From contig LBTE01000001.1 in NCBI GenBank assembly GCA_000989955.1, positions 270,615-334,614 on the forward strand: 64,000 nt of DNA, given 5' to 3'. Position 1 is the first letter of the stretch; every line of letters starts with the position of its first letter. Source of the stretch: a candidate division TM6 bacterium GW2011_GWF2_37_49. GTDB taxonomy: Bacteria > Babelota > Babeliae > Babelales > RVW-14. Under the pieces are notes generated by a model that was not told the origin of the DNA, ran no database searches, and saw only the letters and a list, made by a program, of their open reading frames with translations. Positions 50,160 through 59,287 of this stretch are shown piece after piece. The position numbers and the translations under genes were made by a program.

Positions 50160-50315
50160 AGGTGATTTGCGATTATGGAACGATTTTTTAGTTCCATGAA
50201 ACCTGATCGCACTGATGGCAAAATTTATTTGACTAAAACTGATGAAGTGGATTATTGGCCAATTAATTATAAATTTAGCTTGAAAAATATACATACAACG
50301 GTTTTTATGAAATAG
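50160..50315 (+). pseudogene. Possible IS3-type transposase fragment
   Basis: A 46-codon frame starting at ATG 50175 reads ERFFSSMKPDRTDGKIYLTK, preceded in the same frame by FAI. It resembles the VMERFFSSLK...RTDG...YLT block near the end of IS3-family OrfB transposases, then loses similarity. An AGGAGG lies before the ATG. I read it as a short remnant, without detectable IS ends. Confidence 0.4.
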
Positions 50316-50404
50316 TAGCAAACAATTATATGGAGGTAAGAACCATTATTTATGTAAACAACTTGCCAAGCATATGAATTTTAGGCGCATACATTCACTA
50401 ATTG

Positions 50405-50439
50405 CCGTATAATCCTCGACAGAATCGAGGATTATACGG
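50405..50439 (+). terminator. Strong plus-strand hairpin terminator
   Basis: CCGTATAATCCTCGA and TCGAGGATTATACGG form a perfect 15 bp stem with a five-base loop, followed by TTTTAATATTTTTTT. No intact plus-strand gene lies upstream before the divergent TonB-like gene. Confidence 0.75.
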
Positions 50440-50440
50440 T

Positions 50441-50530
50441 TTTAATATTTTTTTAAATACGGCCTACAAGCCTTGATCTTATGCTGGCTACAGCAATATT
50501 TTTTTAAAAATTGCAAAAAGTGCCATCGAC
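50441..50530 (+). repeat. Dispersed intergenic repeat, copy 10
   Basis: TTTTTTAAATACGGCCTACA, CTTGATCTTATGCTGGCTAC and AAAAATTGCAAAAAGTGCCA are the family core. It directly follows the hairpin at 50405-50439 and precedes the CCA-adding-enzyme-like gene. Confidence 0.65.
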
Positions 50531-50677
50531 TTTGAAAGAATTGATTCAGAGGTCGTTTTAAAATGCAAAAAAATTATCATTTTTTTGCATAATTTTGTGA
50601 TCGAAATTAATTTCCGAGAGCCTCTGAAGTAAATCCGCTATACTTAATTCAAGATTATAAAAAAACAAGGAGTTTTT

Positions 50678-52138
50678 ATGCAAAGTAAACAAACGTTTTT
50701 GAAAATTTGTAGAAAATTAAAACCAATATTTAAAGAGATTGAAAAATGCGGAGGTACATCATACATGGTTGGTGGCAGCGTACGTGACCTGGTATTGAAC
50801 CAACCAATCAAAGATTCCGATATCGAGGTTCATGGGATTACACACAAAAAACTTGAATACGCACTTAAAAAATTTGGAACAGTAATTCTTGTTGGTAAAA
50901 AATTTGGCGTATTTAGGATAAAAAAATTTGATGTTGACTGGTCGTTGCCGCGTAAAGACAGCAAAGGACGTAAGCCTATCGTCGAAATAGACCCATTCAT
51001 GAGCATTGATATTGCTTGCAAGCGCCGCGATTTAACAATGAATGCGATGGCGATAGATTTAAATTTTGTTTGTAAAAACATGATTAAATTAATGTCGTTA
51101 AAAGGCTCTAATTTTGTAAACGCGTTGCAAATAATTGATCCATACGGAGGATTGAAAGATATTGAAAAAATGCGTTTGCGAGCCGTTGATAAAACATTGT
51201 TTATCGAAGATCCGCTGCGATTTTTTAGAGTTATGCAATTTATTGGACGCTTTAATATGAAGCCAGACGCAAGCCTGAATAAGATCTGCAAAACAATGGC
51301 CCTGCTGGACTCTGAGCTTTGCCAGCCTCTGGCACGCGAACGAGTTTTTGAAGAGATAAAAAAATTGTTTTTGAAATCGCAACAACCATCCATTGGCATT
51401 CGTTGGCTTTTAAAAATTAATCGCTTGAAAGAGATTTTCCCAGAAATTTACGACATGGTTGGAATAAAGCAAAATCCAAAATATCATCCAGAGGGTGATG
51501 TATTTGAGCATACAATGCAGGTTTTAGATGCTGCTGCAAACATTGAATTTTATGATAAAAAAAATATAGAAAATGAAAAGTTTTTGGTAACAATGGCAAG
51601 CTTTTGCCATGACCTAGGCAAGCCAAAAGCAACCGATGCAAAACTTCATGCGATGGGACATGAGCGCATGGGAGTACCAGTTTGTAACTCTTTATTAAAA
51701 CGATTAACAAATCAAAAAACATTTATCGTTGCAGTAAAAAAACTCGTTGAATACCACAGAGTACCTGCAGCCCTTTTAAATGATGGAGCTGAATTAAATG
51801 CTTACAAGCGCCTGGCGTTAAAGCTTGCACCAGAAGCCACGCTAAGACACCTTGGGCTATTGACTCTTGCTGACATGCGTGGCAGAAATGGCAAATCCAC
51901 GACACCATTCAAAAAAAAGTTTGTTGGATTTTTTTTACAATTCATTAACAAAATTAAGTCTGCTAAAGTTGAATATAAACCAGAACCACCAATTTTGTTA
52001 GGCCGTCATTTAATAGATCATGTCAAGCCAGGGCCTGAGATGGGTAAACTTTTAAAACTAGCTTATACAATTCAGATAGAAAAAGAAATAAGTGATTGGC
52101 AGGAGCTTAAAAGGCGTGTTTTAAACACCACATTTTAA
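50678..52138 (+). CDS. cca: CCA-adding enzyme / tRNA nucleotidyltransferase with HD domain
   Basis: This class II polymerase-beta-type enzyme adds or repairs the 3' CCA of tRNAs. The head domain has MVGGSVRDLVLNQPIKDSD with the catalytic acidic pair. RRDLTMNAMAIDL, DPYGGLKDIEKMRLRAV and IEDPLRFFRVMQF follow. The C-terminal half (about 270 on) carries an HD domain: HPEGDVFEHTMQVLDAA and MASFCHDLGKP. In E. coli the HD part has phosphatase and phosphodiesterase activity. The tRNA genes here already encode CCA, so a repair role is likely. A poly(A) polymerase is the main alternative. AAGGAG precedes the ATG. Confidence 0.88.
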   Translation: MQSKQTFLKICRKLKPIFKEIEKCGGTSYMVGGSVRDLVLNQPIKDSDIEVHGITHKKLEYALKKFGTVILVGKKFGVFRIKKFDVDWSLPRKDSKGRKPIVEIDPFMSIDIACKRRDLTMNAMAIDLNFVCKNMIKLMSLKGSNFVNALQIIDPYGGLKDIEKMRLRAVDKTLFIEDPLRFFRVMQFIGRFNMKPDASLNKICKTMALLDSELCQPLARERVFEEIKKLFLKSQQPSIGIRWLLKINRLKEIFPEIYDMVGIKQNPKYHPEGDVFEHTMQVLDAAANIEFYDKKNIENEKFLVTMASFCHDLGKPKATDAKLHAMGHERMGVPVCNSLLKRLTNQKTFIVAVKKLVEYHRVPAALLNDGAELNAYKRLALKLAPEATLRHLGLLTLADMRGRNGKSTTPFKKKFVGFFLQFINKIKSAKVEYKPEPPILLGRHLIDHVKPGPEMGKLLKLAYTIQIEKEISDWQELKRRVLNTTF

Positions 52139-52149
52139 GCTCCAATTTA

Positions 52150-54465
52150 TCAAACTTTTTGAGCCTTTAGCTCGTCTGTCAATGTTTTAATCCAGGCTTT
52201 TAATGTATCTTTTTGCTTATCTGGAAGCAGTGATGCTATTTCATTGATACCAGTTTTGTCGATAGTTAATTTTTTAATCGATAAAAATGCAATTAGCTTC
52301 TGTTTATCAATCTGATCCCTTCCCTGAACCAAATCATTAAGTTGAGTAAGAAAAATATTTATCACTCTTACACTAGTATCAGATGTAAAAAGTGAGAAAA
52401 TTTTTGGATAAACCTCGGTAACATTTTTTGCAAAATCAGCCAAATTCATGGATGATTCTATCAATACTTCAAGATACAACTTCCACTGCGTTGCGCCAAC
52501 ATCAGCTTTTGGAGTAATATTTATTGCATTGGACAATTCAACAAGCCATTCAGATTCAAGTTTGGTTCTTGCAGCTAATGACAAAACGCCCGGCCTATTC
52601 ATTACGTCTTCGCAAAACTTTTTAAATTTTTCTAACTCAGTATAGCCAAAATTGCCTCTGGTTGCGTAAATTTGCGTAACCATATCAAAAAATAGACCTT
52701 TTTCATAATCAGTATCTGGAACTGATAAGGCATCAAGTACTGGTCGATAAAAATTAAGCTGTGATTGAAGATCTTTTGCTAATGTAGGCCTTAATAAAAT
52801 CATCAAAGCAGCAATAACAGTTGAATAAGATAAAAATTTGGATTGGACCGCGTTACTAAATATTAATTTAGCCTTAAAATTTGGCGTATTTAAAGCATCC
52901 AATAAACCTTTAAATGCAAAAATTGGCTCAAATCCAAGCTTTTTAATTTCATCATTTTTTCTATTCGCAAATAAACTATCTACCGCGTCACTGAACCGAT
53001 TTTTTTCATAATCAGAAACATCTTTTGATAGCACAGCTATCACTTTTATCAATTCAGATGAAAATTGCATGTAATTTTTTTCTAACACATAAGCATTATT
53101 AAGAGCTATAGCAGTTTTTATTGTGCTTGTTTTTTGCGCAGTTACAAAAGATTTAAAGGCCTCAATACCCTTGGCCTTGTCTAGCAATTTATCAATACTT
53201 AACAAGGTATCATTTTTTAAAGCAGCCCTCTTGTCATAAACAACATTAATCTTCTCTTGAATTTTAGAAACAAGCTGCTGCTTTTCCGATGAAGACAAAT
53301 TTTTACTGAGAGCATCTAGTCCAAAATCACACGCATTTGCAATCTTGTCAAAATCTTGGCCAGCTGTATCTAATTTACTTAAAGCATCCAGCAGCGGATT
53401 TGCTTGCTGTTGAGTTGTGGGGCTTGACTGAGCAGAAAGCTGAGGAGCTACTGGCAACGAAGGTGTGCCACCACCAACAACAGGCCCAGAGGCCTGACCG
53501 CCCGCTCCACTTTGCGAAGGCGGTATAACTCCACCAGGAGCAGCTGAAGGTTGAGTTGGTGTAGTCAGTAGCAGCTTAAATGATTTTATTTTATCTTGCT
53601 CCTGAGCAGTAAGAGCTGAGCCTGTGGCTACCAGCCTATCAAAAAATTTGATTATTATATTTTTTTGATCGTCTGAGGCTCCTTGTACAGTTGTTACTAG
53701 TCTTGCAATGGCATTGATAAAATCATCTCGCAAAGAATTTACTATATCTTTATATTTAGCATTTGGCTCTTTAATTAAAAATGAAAGCATGCTAAGAAGC
53801 TTATCGGTTTTGTCCTTCATCTGAGTTATAGGTATTAACTGCAAATCATCAAGCTTTTTTAAAAAATTATTCTGCCGCTCTAGCTTTGTTGTAAGCTTTG
53901 ATTGCTTATCATTGGCGGAAGTCAAAGCATTTTTGAAACGCTCTTTCCACTGATCCACCTCAGTTGATTTTAATTTTGAAATATCATCATTAATTTGTTT
54001 TAAGTTTGTGATGCATAGGCCCAAAACGATGCTTACATCAGTAAGGTTTTTTATGGTTACATCACCTAAAGTAAGCACTGGATCAATTAAATCAGCAACC
54101 ATGCCTGACTGAATTTTTAATTTTGTTTCAAAAGAAATCTGGGGCAATAATGAAGAGGTCGGCGCCTTAAAAAATGCATCGTAAATAAGATATTTGCTTT
54201 TATCAGATATTGTTGTGCCAAATAACGGTATCGAAGGTAATGCTGCTTCATTAAGTGCATCCTTTATCTGTTTTTCATCGGCATACTGAAGAACCAAGGC
54301 AACTGGTGCAGCTGGTGGCATAGGCATTGATTGAGAGCCGCCTGTAGGTAGGTTGGGATTAGCTAGAAATACATTTGATGACGATTGCATCCCAAACATC
54401 ACTTGAATTATGTAAAAAATAAATAACTGCACAGCAACCAAAAAACGTAATCTTAAATTTTTCAT
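52150..54465 (-). CDS. Large secreted helical protein of unknown function
   Basis: The 771-residue protein has a signal peptide (LRLRFLVAVQLFIFYIIQVM), then a Pro-rich segment. A mainly alpha-helical body with many Lys, Asp and Leu follows. A low-complexity linker at about 315-365 is rich in Gly, Pro, Ser and Gln (PPSQSGAGGQASGPVVGGG). I recognise no domain. I chose ATG 54465 because GGATTTTTG lies just upstream; the open frame from 54528 adds a non-signal leader. It may be a surface or effector protein (inference). Confidence 0.65.
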   Translation of the reverse strand: MKNLRLRFLVAVQLFIFYIIQVMFGMQSSSNVFLANPNLPTGGSQSMPMPPAAPVALVLQYADEKQIKDALNEAALPSIPLFGTTISDKSKYLIYDAFFKAPTSSLLPQISFETKLKIQSGMVADLIDPVLTLGDVTIKNLTDVSIVLGLCITNLKQINDDISKLKSTEVDQWKERFKNALTSANDKQSKLTTKLERQNNFLKKLDDLQLIPITQMKDKTDKLLSMLSFLIKEPNAKYKDIVNSLRDDFINAIARLVTTVQGASDDQKNIIIKFFDRLVATGSALTAQEQDKIKSFKLLLTTPTQPSAAPGGVIPPSQSGAGGQASGPVVGGGTPSLPVAPQLSAQSSPTTQQQANPLLDALSKLDTAGQDFDKIANACDFGLDALSKNLSSSEKQQLVSKIQEKINVVYDKRAALKNDTLLSIDKLLDKAKGIEAFKSFVTAQKTSTIKTAIALNNAYVLEKNYMQFSSELIKVIAVLSKDVSDYEKNRFSDAVDSLFANRKNDEIKKLGFEPIFAFKGLLDALNTPNFKAKLIFSNAVQSKFLSYSTVIAALMILLRPTLAKDLQSQLNFYRPVLDALSVPDTDYEKGLFFDMVTQIYATRGNFGYTELEKFKKFCEDVMNRPGVLSLAARTKLESEWLVELSNAINITPKADVGATQWKLYLEVLIESSMNLADFAKNVTEVYPKIFSLFTSDTSVRVINIFLTQLNDLVQGRDQIDKQKLIAFLSIKKLTIDKTGINEIASLLPDKQKDTLKAWIKTLTDELKAQKV

Positions 54466-54584
54466 CAAAAATCCTTTTTCTAAAAAATACTTCCACTCTC
54501 CAGTCCACTTGAAGCTCCTTTCTACCAAAAGATTACCACATATTTATTTTTGGGGAACACCTATTTTCAAATGATGGCACCTGA

Positions 54585-54764
54585 ATGGTTACAAAACAGC
54601 CAGTAATCAAAACATATGATCTAATTAAATTGGATGTTGTTGGTTTTCATCCATTGAAAAACGACATGACAGTTGTGATGCTATTGCAGGAGTTTTTAAG
54701 GTGCATGAAAATTATGAAGCTTCAGCCTAAAATTATACGAATTCCTATTAAGTCAAAAGCATGA
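54585..54764 (+). pseudogene. Remnant of a YbaK/ProX-type aminoacyl-tRNA deacylase
   Basis: A 59-codon frame contains LDVVGFHPLKNDMTVVMLLQ followed by EFLRCMKIMKLQPKIIRIP. This matches the C-terminal block of YbaK/PrdX-like editing proteins, which typically reads NFHPL-ND-T then a helix with FLR and a final strand. A stop codon lies immediately before its ATG. The N-terminal two thirds of the family are missing. Confidence 0.45.
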
Positions 54765-54827
54765 TTTTTAGGGTTATACATCCAGTGTAGAGGTTTGAAT
54801 CCTGCACTGCATGAGGCTTATCGGTAA

Positions 54828-54920
54828 AACGATAAGTTTTATGCAGCGTCCGGCAAGCACTGATTGGATCGTGAATTTCGAATGAAAAAAAGTAAAACAA
54901 CAAAAACGAGCATCGGTTTT
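54828..54920 (+). repeat. Dispersed intergenic repeat, copy 11
   Basis: GATAAGTTTTATGCAGCGTC, GGCAAGCACTGATTGGATC and AAACAACAAAAACGAGCATC fit the family core loosely. It lies between the glycosyltransferase 3' end and the YbaK remnant; the stretch 54921-55040 shows nothing else. Confidence 0.5.
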
Positions 54921-55040
54921 GAAGGAGTTGAAGTAATCATTTATTTGGCCCAACTAAATTTATGCAGAGGTTATAGTTTTGGATTTTTCACCGCTAGAGC
55001 TAGCTCTTTCTGAAAATACTCTTCATCAAGCTTTTGTTAT

Positions 55041-56156
55041 CTAAACATTTTTATAAAAATCGAGCAACTTTTCAAATTTGACTTGATTTGAATAATTTTG
55101 AATAACATGCACAAACGCATTTTCTCCAAGCATTTTGCCAAAATCTGGATTAGATAAAATCTTTTCAATAGCATCAGCCAAAGCCTTCACATCACTGGCA
55201 TCAAAAAGTAATCCAGAATACTCATGCTTGATCGTTAACTCGGCCCCTGTGCCGATAGTGCCAATTATAGGCTTTCTTAAAAGAGCAGCTTCTAAAAATA
55301 CAATACCAAACGGCTCAACCCTGCTTGGCACAACTTTGATATCAGAATGAAAAATCAACTCATTTGTCTTATTTGTAAAACCTAAAAAATAACAATAATC
55401 AGCAACCCCAAGGCTTTTTGCCAAGATTTTTAATTTATGCTCTTGCGAACCTGTCCCTGCAAAAACCGTTTGCACTTTTCTATTTCTTTTATGAATCAAC
55501 TCATGCATGGCTTGAATTAAAACTTCCTGATTCTTACGCTTTGACAAGTTCCCAATCAAACATAAAATTGGGATTTCTTGTATCGATAAACCAAAGCTGT
55601 CTTTAAAAAATTCAACTCGAGTTTTATTTGATTTGTAATCAATAAACTTAGATTCTTCAAAAAACGGTGGAATAAACGCAAAATTTTTGATTTGAAGGGT
55701 ATGCTGCAAATTAAGGCTCTGTGCGGTCTTTAAAACATTTGGATTAACACAAATTAAGCCGTTTATATTTTTAATTTGTTTAATTTTGAAAGGCTTTGAG
55801 ACATGCCTCGTAAACACAATTTTGACTGGGTATCTTTTTGCAACTTGTTTGGCTGCCCAAAGCTCCATGTCCTTGTTGCAGTGGATCACATCAAATTTTA
55901 ATTTTTTATACAAAGAAATAAGCTTTGCAGCCAAAATCAACTTGTAAACAGGCTTGATTAACTCGAACTTTAAAATTTTGGTTTTGATGTGTGCAAATTC
56001 CTGATTCTCAAGCTGCCTTGTTATCTCGGTGTTATGCGGAACCAACATTTGAACATCGCAACCATTTTTAATCATGGTTTTATACATATTCAATGAATGA
56101 ATCTGACCTCCGCCAAGTTTATGATGAAGCTCAATAATCAAAATTTTTTTATTCAT
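55041..56156 (-). CDS. Glycosyltransferase family 4
   Basis: The protein has the two-Rossmann layout of GT4 enzymes. The N-terminal half has ELHHKLGGGQIHSLNMY and FTRHVSKPFK. The C-terminal half has LIGNLSKRKNQEVLIQAM, FAGTGSQEHKLKILAKSLGV, YFLGFTNKTNELI and SRVEPFGIVFLEAALLRKPI, the E-x7-E donor-binding motif. Donor and acceptor are unknown; LPS or other surface glycan is likely. The ATG at 56156 overlaps the dapF stop (ATGA), so translation is coupled; the open frame to 56165 is three residues longer. Confidence 0.87.
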   Translation of the reverse strand: MNKKILIIELHHKLGGGQIHSLNMYKTMIKNGCDVQMLVPHNTEITRQLENQEFAHIKTKILKFELIKPVYKLILAAKLISLYKKLKFDVIHCNKDMELWAAKQVAKRYPVKIVFTRHVSKPFKIKQIKNINGLICVNPNVLKTAQSLNLQHTLQIKNFAFIPPFFEESKFIDYKSNKTRVEFFKDSFGLSIQEIPILCLIGNLSKRKNQEVLIQAMHELIHKRNRKVQTVFAGTGSQEHKLKILAKSLGVADYCYFLGFTNKTNELIFHSDIKVVPSRVEPFGIVFLEAALLRKPIIGTIGTGAELTIKHEYSGLLFDASDVKALADAIEKILSNPDFGKMLGENAFVHVIQNYSNQVKFEKLLDFYKNV

Positions 56157-56986
56157 TGGCCCCAAATTCCACTAAAAACAAGTGTTGCGCCTGCACTTAA
56201 ATTTACATCTTCAGATTTGTCAACACAACATAAAATGTCACCGCCAGGCATGCTAATTTTAAATTCTTGATCGTAGTCAATGCGCCCTAATCTTGCAAGT
56301 ACCCCAGCAATAGAAGCCGCTCCGGATGAGCAAGCCAATGTGATACCGCAACCTCGCTCATATACCAAAGACTTGAAAAGCAAAGGAGCTTCCTGCCAAA
56401 CAAATTCAACATTTGTTTTTTGAGAAAATGCTTTGTGTTGTTCAATCTCTGATCCGTGTTTAGCAAGCCAGTCACTTGATGTTTGTTGAAAAACAATAAA
56501 ATGAGGATTGCCAATATTAGCGCAATGACCACAAAATTTGCCTTGTTCCGTATTTATGCAATTTTCACCCAAATAATTTACCGATCCAACATTGGTCTTA
56601 ATTAAAACATGCTCATTAATATCTTTTTGATACAAAATAAAGCATTCAACAACTTTTTCTCCTGCCTTTATTTTAAATTGACTAGGAAAATTATAGCTTG
56701 CGTGAAGGTGTAAAGCAACACAACGTAAGCCATTTAAGCATATTTCAGCCTTACTTCCATCTGCGTTGAAAATAAGCATCTCGGGCAAACTTGAGCTTGT
56801 ATTCCCCTTTAAAATCAAAACTCCATCAGCTCCTATTCCAAAATGTCTGTCACACAATCTTTGAACAGATAAAGGAAACGAAGCATCAGCCATAGCTTGA
56901 TTGATATAAGTTTCTGGTTTTTTATAGCAGTCAAACAAAATAAAATCGTTGCCAAGAGACTGATACTTGAAAAAATTTTTTAGCAT
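56153..56986 (-). CDS. dapF: Diaminopimelate epimerase
   Basis: DapF converts LL- to meso-diaminopimelate for peptidoglycan and lysine. The 277-residue protein has SLGNDFILFD at the N-terminus. The first catalytic Cys is in NADGSKAEICLNGLRCVA and the second in YERGCGITLACSSGAAS. Both cysteines are kept, although the usual CGNG and CGTG texts read CLNG and CSSG. Activity is therefore probable with an altered site. It overlaps the glycosyltransferase by 4 bp. No strong SD is visible. Confidence 0.9.
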   Translation of the reverse strand: MLKNFFKYQSLGNDFILFDCYKKPETYINQAMADASFPLSVQRLCDRHFGIGADGVLILKGNTSSSLPEMLIFNADGSKAEICLNGLRCVALHLHASYNFPSQFKIKAGEKVVECFILYQKDINEHVLIKTNVGSVNYLGENCINTEQGKFCGHCANIGNPHFIVFQQTSSDWLAKHGSEIEQHKAFSQKTNVEFVWQEAPLLFKSLVYERGCGITLACSSGAASIAGVLARLGRIDYDQEFKISMPGGDILCCVDKSEDVNLSAGATLVFSGIWGQ

Positions 56987-57081
56987 AAAGTTAATAATGA
57001 TTCCTAAAACACATTAATTTAAAACAGTAACACAAAATTGGGCTTAATAGCTTAAATTAAGATCTGCTTAAATCAACAGTT

Positions 57082-58065
57082 TTATAAAGCGCTTTCAGCA
57101 TTTTGGTTTTCTGAAATTTTTTCTTTAACGCTTCCAATTGATTTATCAATGAAGACTTTGCTCAAATAATTTTTGCCAGAGTCCGCCAAAATAACGACTA
57201 CTACATCGTTTTCTGTCAAATTTCTACAATATTCAAGAGCAACGTGCATAACCGCGCCACTGCTTATGCCTACCAAAAGTCCGTGTTCATTGGCCATTCT
57301 GCGAGTTGCAGAAAAAGCATCTGCATCAGTTATTGGCAAAATTTGATCAACAACTTCTTGATCAAATGTCTCAGTGATAACATCAATTCCCAAGCCCTCA
57401 ACCTTGTAGGCTTTGGGGATTTTGCTTGAATATGCAGATGTCGCAGCATCAACACCAATAATTTTGACATTCGGATTCTGTTCTTTTAAATAACGGCCAA
57501 CACCCGAAATAACGCCGCAAGAACCAACTCCACAGATAAAATGCGTTACCGTACCCTCGGTTTGCTTCCAAATTTCTGGACCAGTTGTTGTGTAATGAGC
57601 AAGAGGGTTAGACTTATTGTAGTACTGATTTGGCATGTATGCGCCAGGAATTTCATGCGCAAAACGTTCTGCAACTGAATGATATCCACGAGGATCATGC
57701 AAGTCGTCGGTGTTAGGGCATACACAAACTTCGGCTCCATAAGCCCTGAGTGTTTCAATCTTTTCGATAGCAGTTCTGTCAGGAACAGTTATTATAACTC
57801 GATATCCTTTTAAAGATCCGATCATTGCAAGTGCAATGCCCTGATTACCAGAGGATGCTTCAACAATTGTGCCGCCCGGCTTTAATAATCCAGCTTTTTC
57901 AGCTGCTTGTATCATAAAAAGCGCCGTTCTATCTTTAACGCTTCCTCCTGGATTAGCAAATTCAAGCTTAGCAAGAAGGGTTGGTTTTATATTAAAATCC
58001 AGACGAGCAATTGGTGTATTTCCAATACATTCCAATAACGACTTATATTTAGGACTTGCAATCAT
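57082..58065 (-). CDS. cysK: Cysteine synthase (O-acetylserine sulfhydrylase) / PLP-dependent beta-synthase
   Basis: This fold-type II PLP enzyme has ECIGNTPIARLDF at the N-terminus, NPGGSVKDRTALFM with the PLP Lys near residue 42, EASSGNQGIALAMIG, and CGVGSCGVISGVGRYLKE for the PLP phosphate. The C-terminus has GLLVGISSGAVMHVAL. At 327 residues it fits CysK or CysM. It makes cysteine from O-acetylserine and sulfide; a cystathionine beta-synthase role is possible. AAGGATG precedes the ATG. It stands alone. Confidence 0.9.
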   Translation of the reverse strand: MIASPKYKSLLECIGNTPIARLDFNIKPTLLAKLEFANPGGSVKDRTALFMIQAAEKAGLLKPGGTIVEASSGNQGIALAMIGSLKGYRVIITVPDRTAIEKIETLRAYGAEVCVCPNTDDLHDPRGYHSVAERFAHEIPGAYMPNQYYNKSNPLAHYTTTGPEIWKQTEGTVTHFICGVGSCGVISGVGRYLKEQNPNVKIIGVDAATSAYSSKIPKAYKVEGLGIDVITETFDQEVVDQILPITDADAFSATRRMANEHGLLVGISSGAVMHVALEYCRNLTENDVVVVILADSGKNYLSKVFIDKSIGSVKEKISENQNAESAL

Positions 58066-58234
58066 GGAACATCCTTATAAAATTTAAAAAAGTTTTAAAG
58101 TAAAGATTATTGTAGTGGCTTTTTTTTTAATTTCCACATCCAAACGTAAAAAATGTTCAAAAGAACTAAAAACACAAATAATTTACCACATTCAATAAAC
58201 TTAAATGTATTATTTGAAATAAAAAGGGCCAAAA

Positions 58235-59179
58235 ATGCATTCTAGCGTTAATACATGTTTTTCAAAATCACCTTTGAATCAAACGAATATCGTCGAAATT
58301 TATACCGCTCTACTAAATTATATCTTGGCCAAACAAAATCATGGCAAATTCACAATTCATATCCAGGATTGTGAATTAGATGAAAATGTTAGCCACGAAA
58401 TATTTAGAATCATAAAAGATCTTGAATGGTTTGGGATTATAAGCGATGGCAGACCTCTCTTACAATCGAATAAACTTGATATCTACAAAGAAAAATTTGA
58501 CGCTTTAATTGCCGGGAATAAAGCTTACCGCTGCTTCTGCAATCAAAACAATTCTGAACAAAAAACAAATTATGAATCAAAAGATATTTACAATCGCACA
58601 TGTCTTAATTTGTCATCCGATGTAATTAAGGCAAAGTTGGCAGCTAATCAAAAATTTGTCTGGCGACTAAAAGTTGAAACCCCAGTCTTACCACAAAAAT
58701 TAAATCCTACAAGCAAAAAGCTTATCTTTACGCATTTAACATTCAGCGATTTTGCACTAACCAATCAAAATGGAGCACTGGATGCAGTTTTTATGAATTT
58801 TGTGGATAACTGGATGTCAAGAATTACACACAAATTAATTAACTCTTGCGATTTAATACAAATTGAGCAACAAGCGCATCTTTACGATGCATTTTTGCTT
58901 ACAAAACCACAATTCTATATTTTGCCTGAAATTGTAAATTCAAACGAAAAGCCCCTATCGGCCAATGATTTTGGGTTCTTTATCCAAGATTTACGTAAAT
59001 ATGGGCATAAACCACAATCCATTATAAATATTCTTACACAACAAGCATTAAAATCAAATCCGGACATCCTGATCAATGAACAACCAATCAGCAAAGCCAT
59101 ATCCGAACTTATAAAAGTTTTCAGATTTAAGCAATTGACGCCAGGCAGTAAGATTATTTTTGACATACAGAAAATATAA
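58235..59179 (+). CDS. Glutamyl-tRNA synthetase-like protein lacking HIGH and KMSKS motifs
   Basis: The 314-residue protein follows the catalytic domain of GluRS: TALLNYILAKQNHGKFTIHI, then IIKDLEWFGI, LQSNKLDIYKEKFDALI, NKAYRCFCNQ, YNRTC, FTHLTFSDFALTNQNGALDA and RITHKLIN. The HIGH motif, expected right before TALLNY, reads NIVE (about 18-21). The usual IEDTD reads IQDCE, and KLSKR reads PLSAN near 240. No anticodon-binding domain follows. It is therefore not expected to make glutamyl-adenylate. It may have a tRNA-binding, regulatory or new enzymatic role, or be a slowly decaying copy, though the frame is fully open. The true GluRS is not in this window. Confidence 0.75.
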   Translation: MHSSVNTCFSKSPLNQTNIVEIYTALLNYILAKQNHGKFTIHIQDCELDENVSHEIFRIIKDLEWFGIISDGRPLLQSNKLDIYKEKFDALIAGNKAYRCFCNQNNSEQKTNYESKDIYNRTCLNLSSDVIKAKLAANQKFVWRLKVETPVLPQKLNPTSKKLIFTHLTFSDFALTNQNGALDAVFMNFVDNWMSRITHKLINSCDLIQIEQQAHLYDAFLLTKPQFYILPEIVNSNEKPLSANDFGFFIQDLRKYGHKPQSIINILTQQALKSNPDILINEQPISKAISELIKVFRFKQLTPGSKIIFDIQKI

Positions 59180-59287
59180 GCCCAAAATAGTACATGGCTC
59201 TGGACATATTTATGAAATACATTTAAACTTATTTTTGATTATTAGAAATTAAAGAGTGTATTAAAAAATAAAATATCTGGAGGATTT

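Noticed and set aside
50079-50321. 80-codon minus-strand frame upstream of the TonB-like gene
   Set aside because: It is the complement of the transposase-like fragment and has no family match or ribosome binding site.
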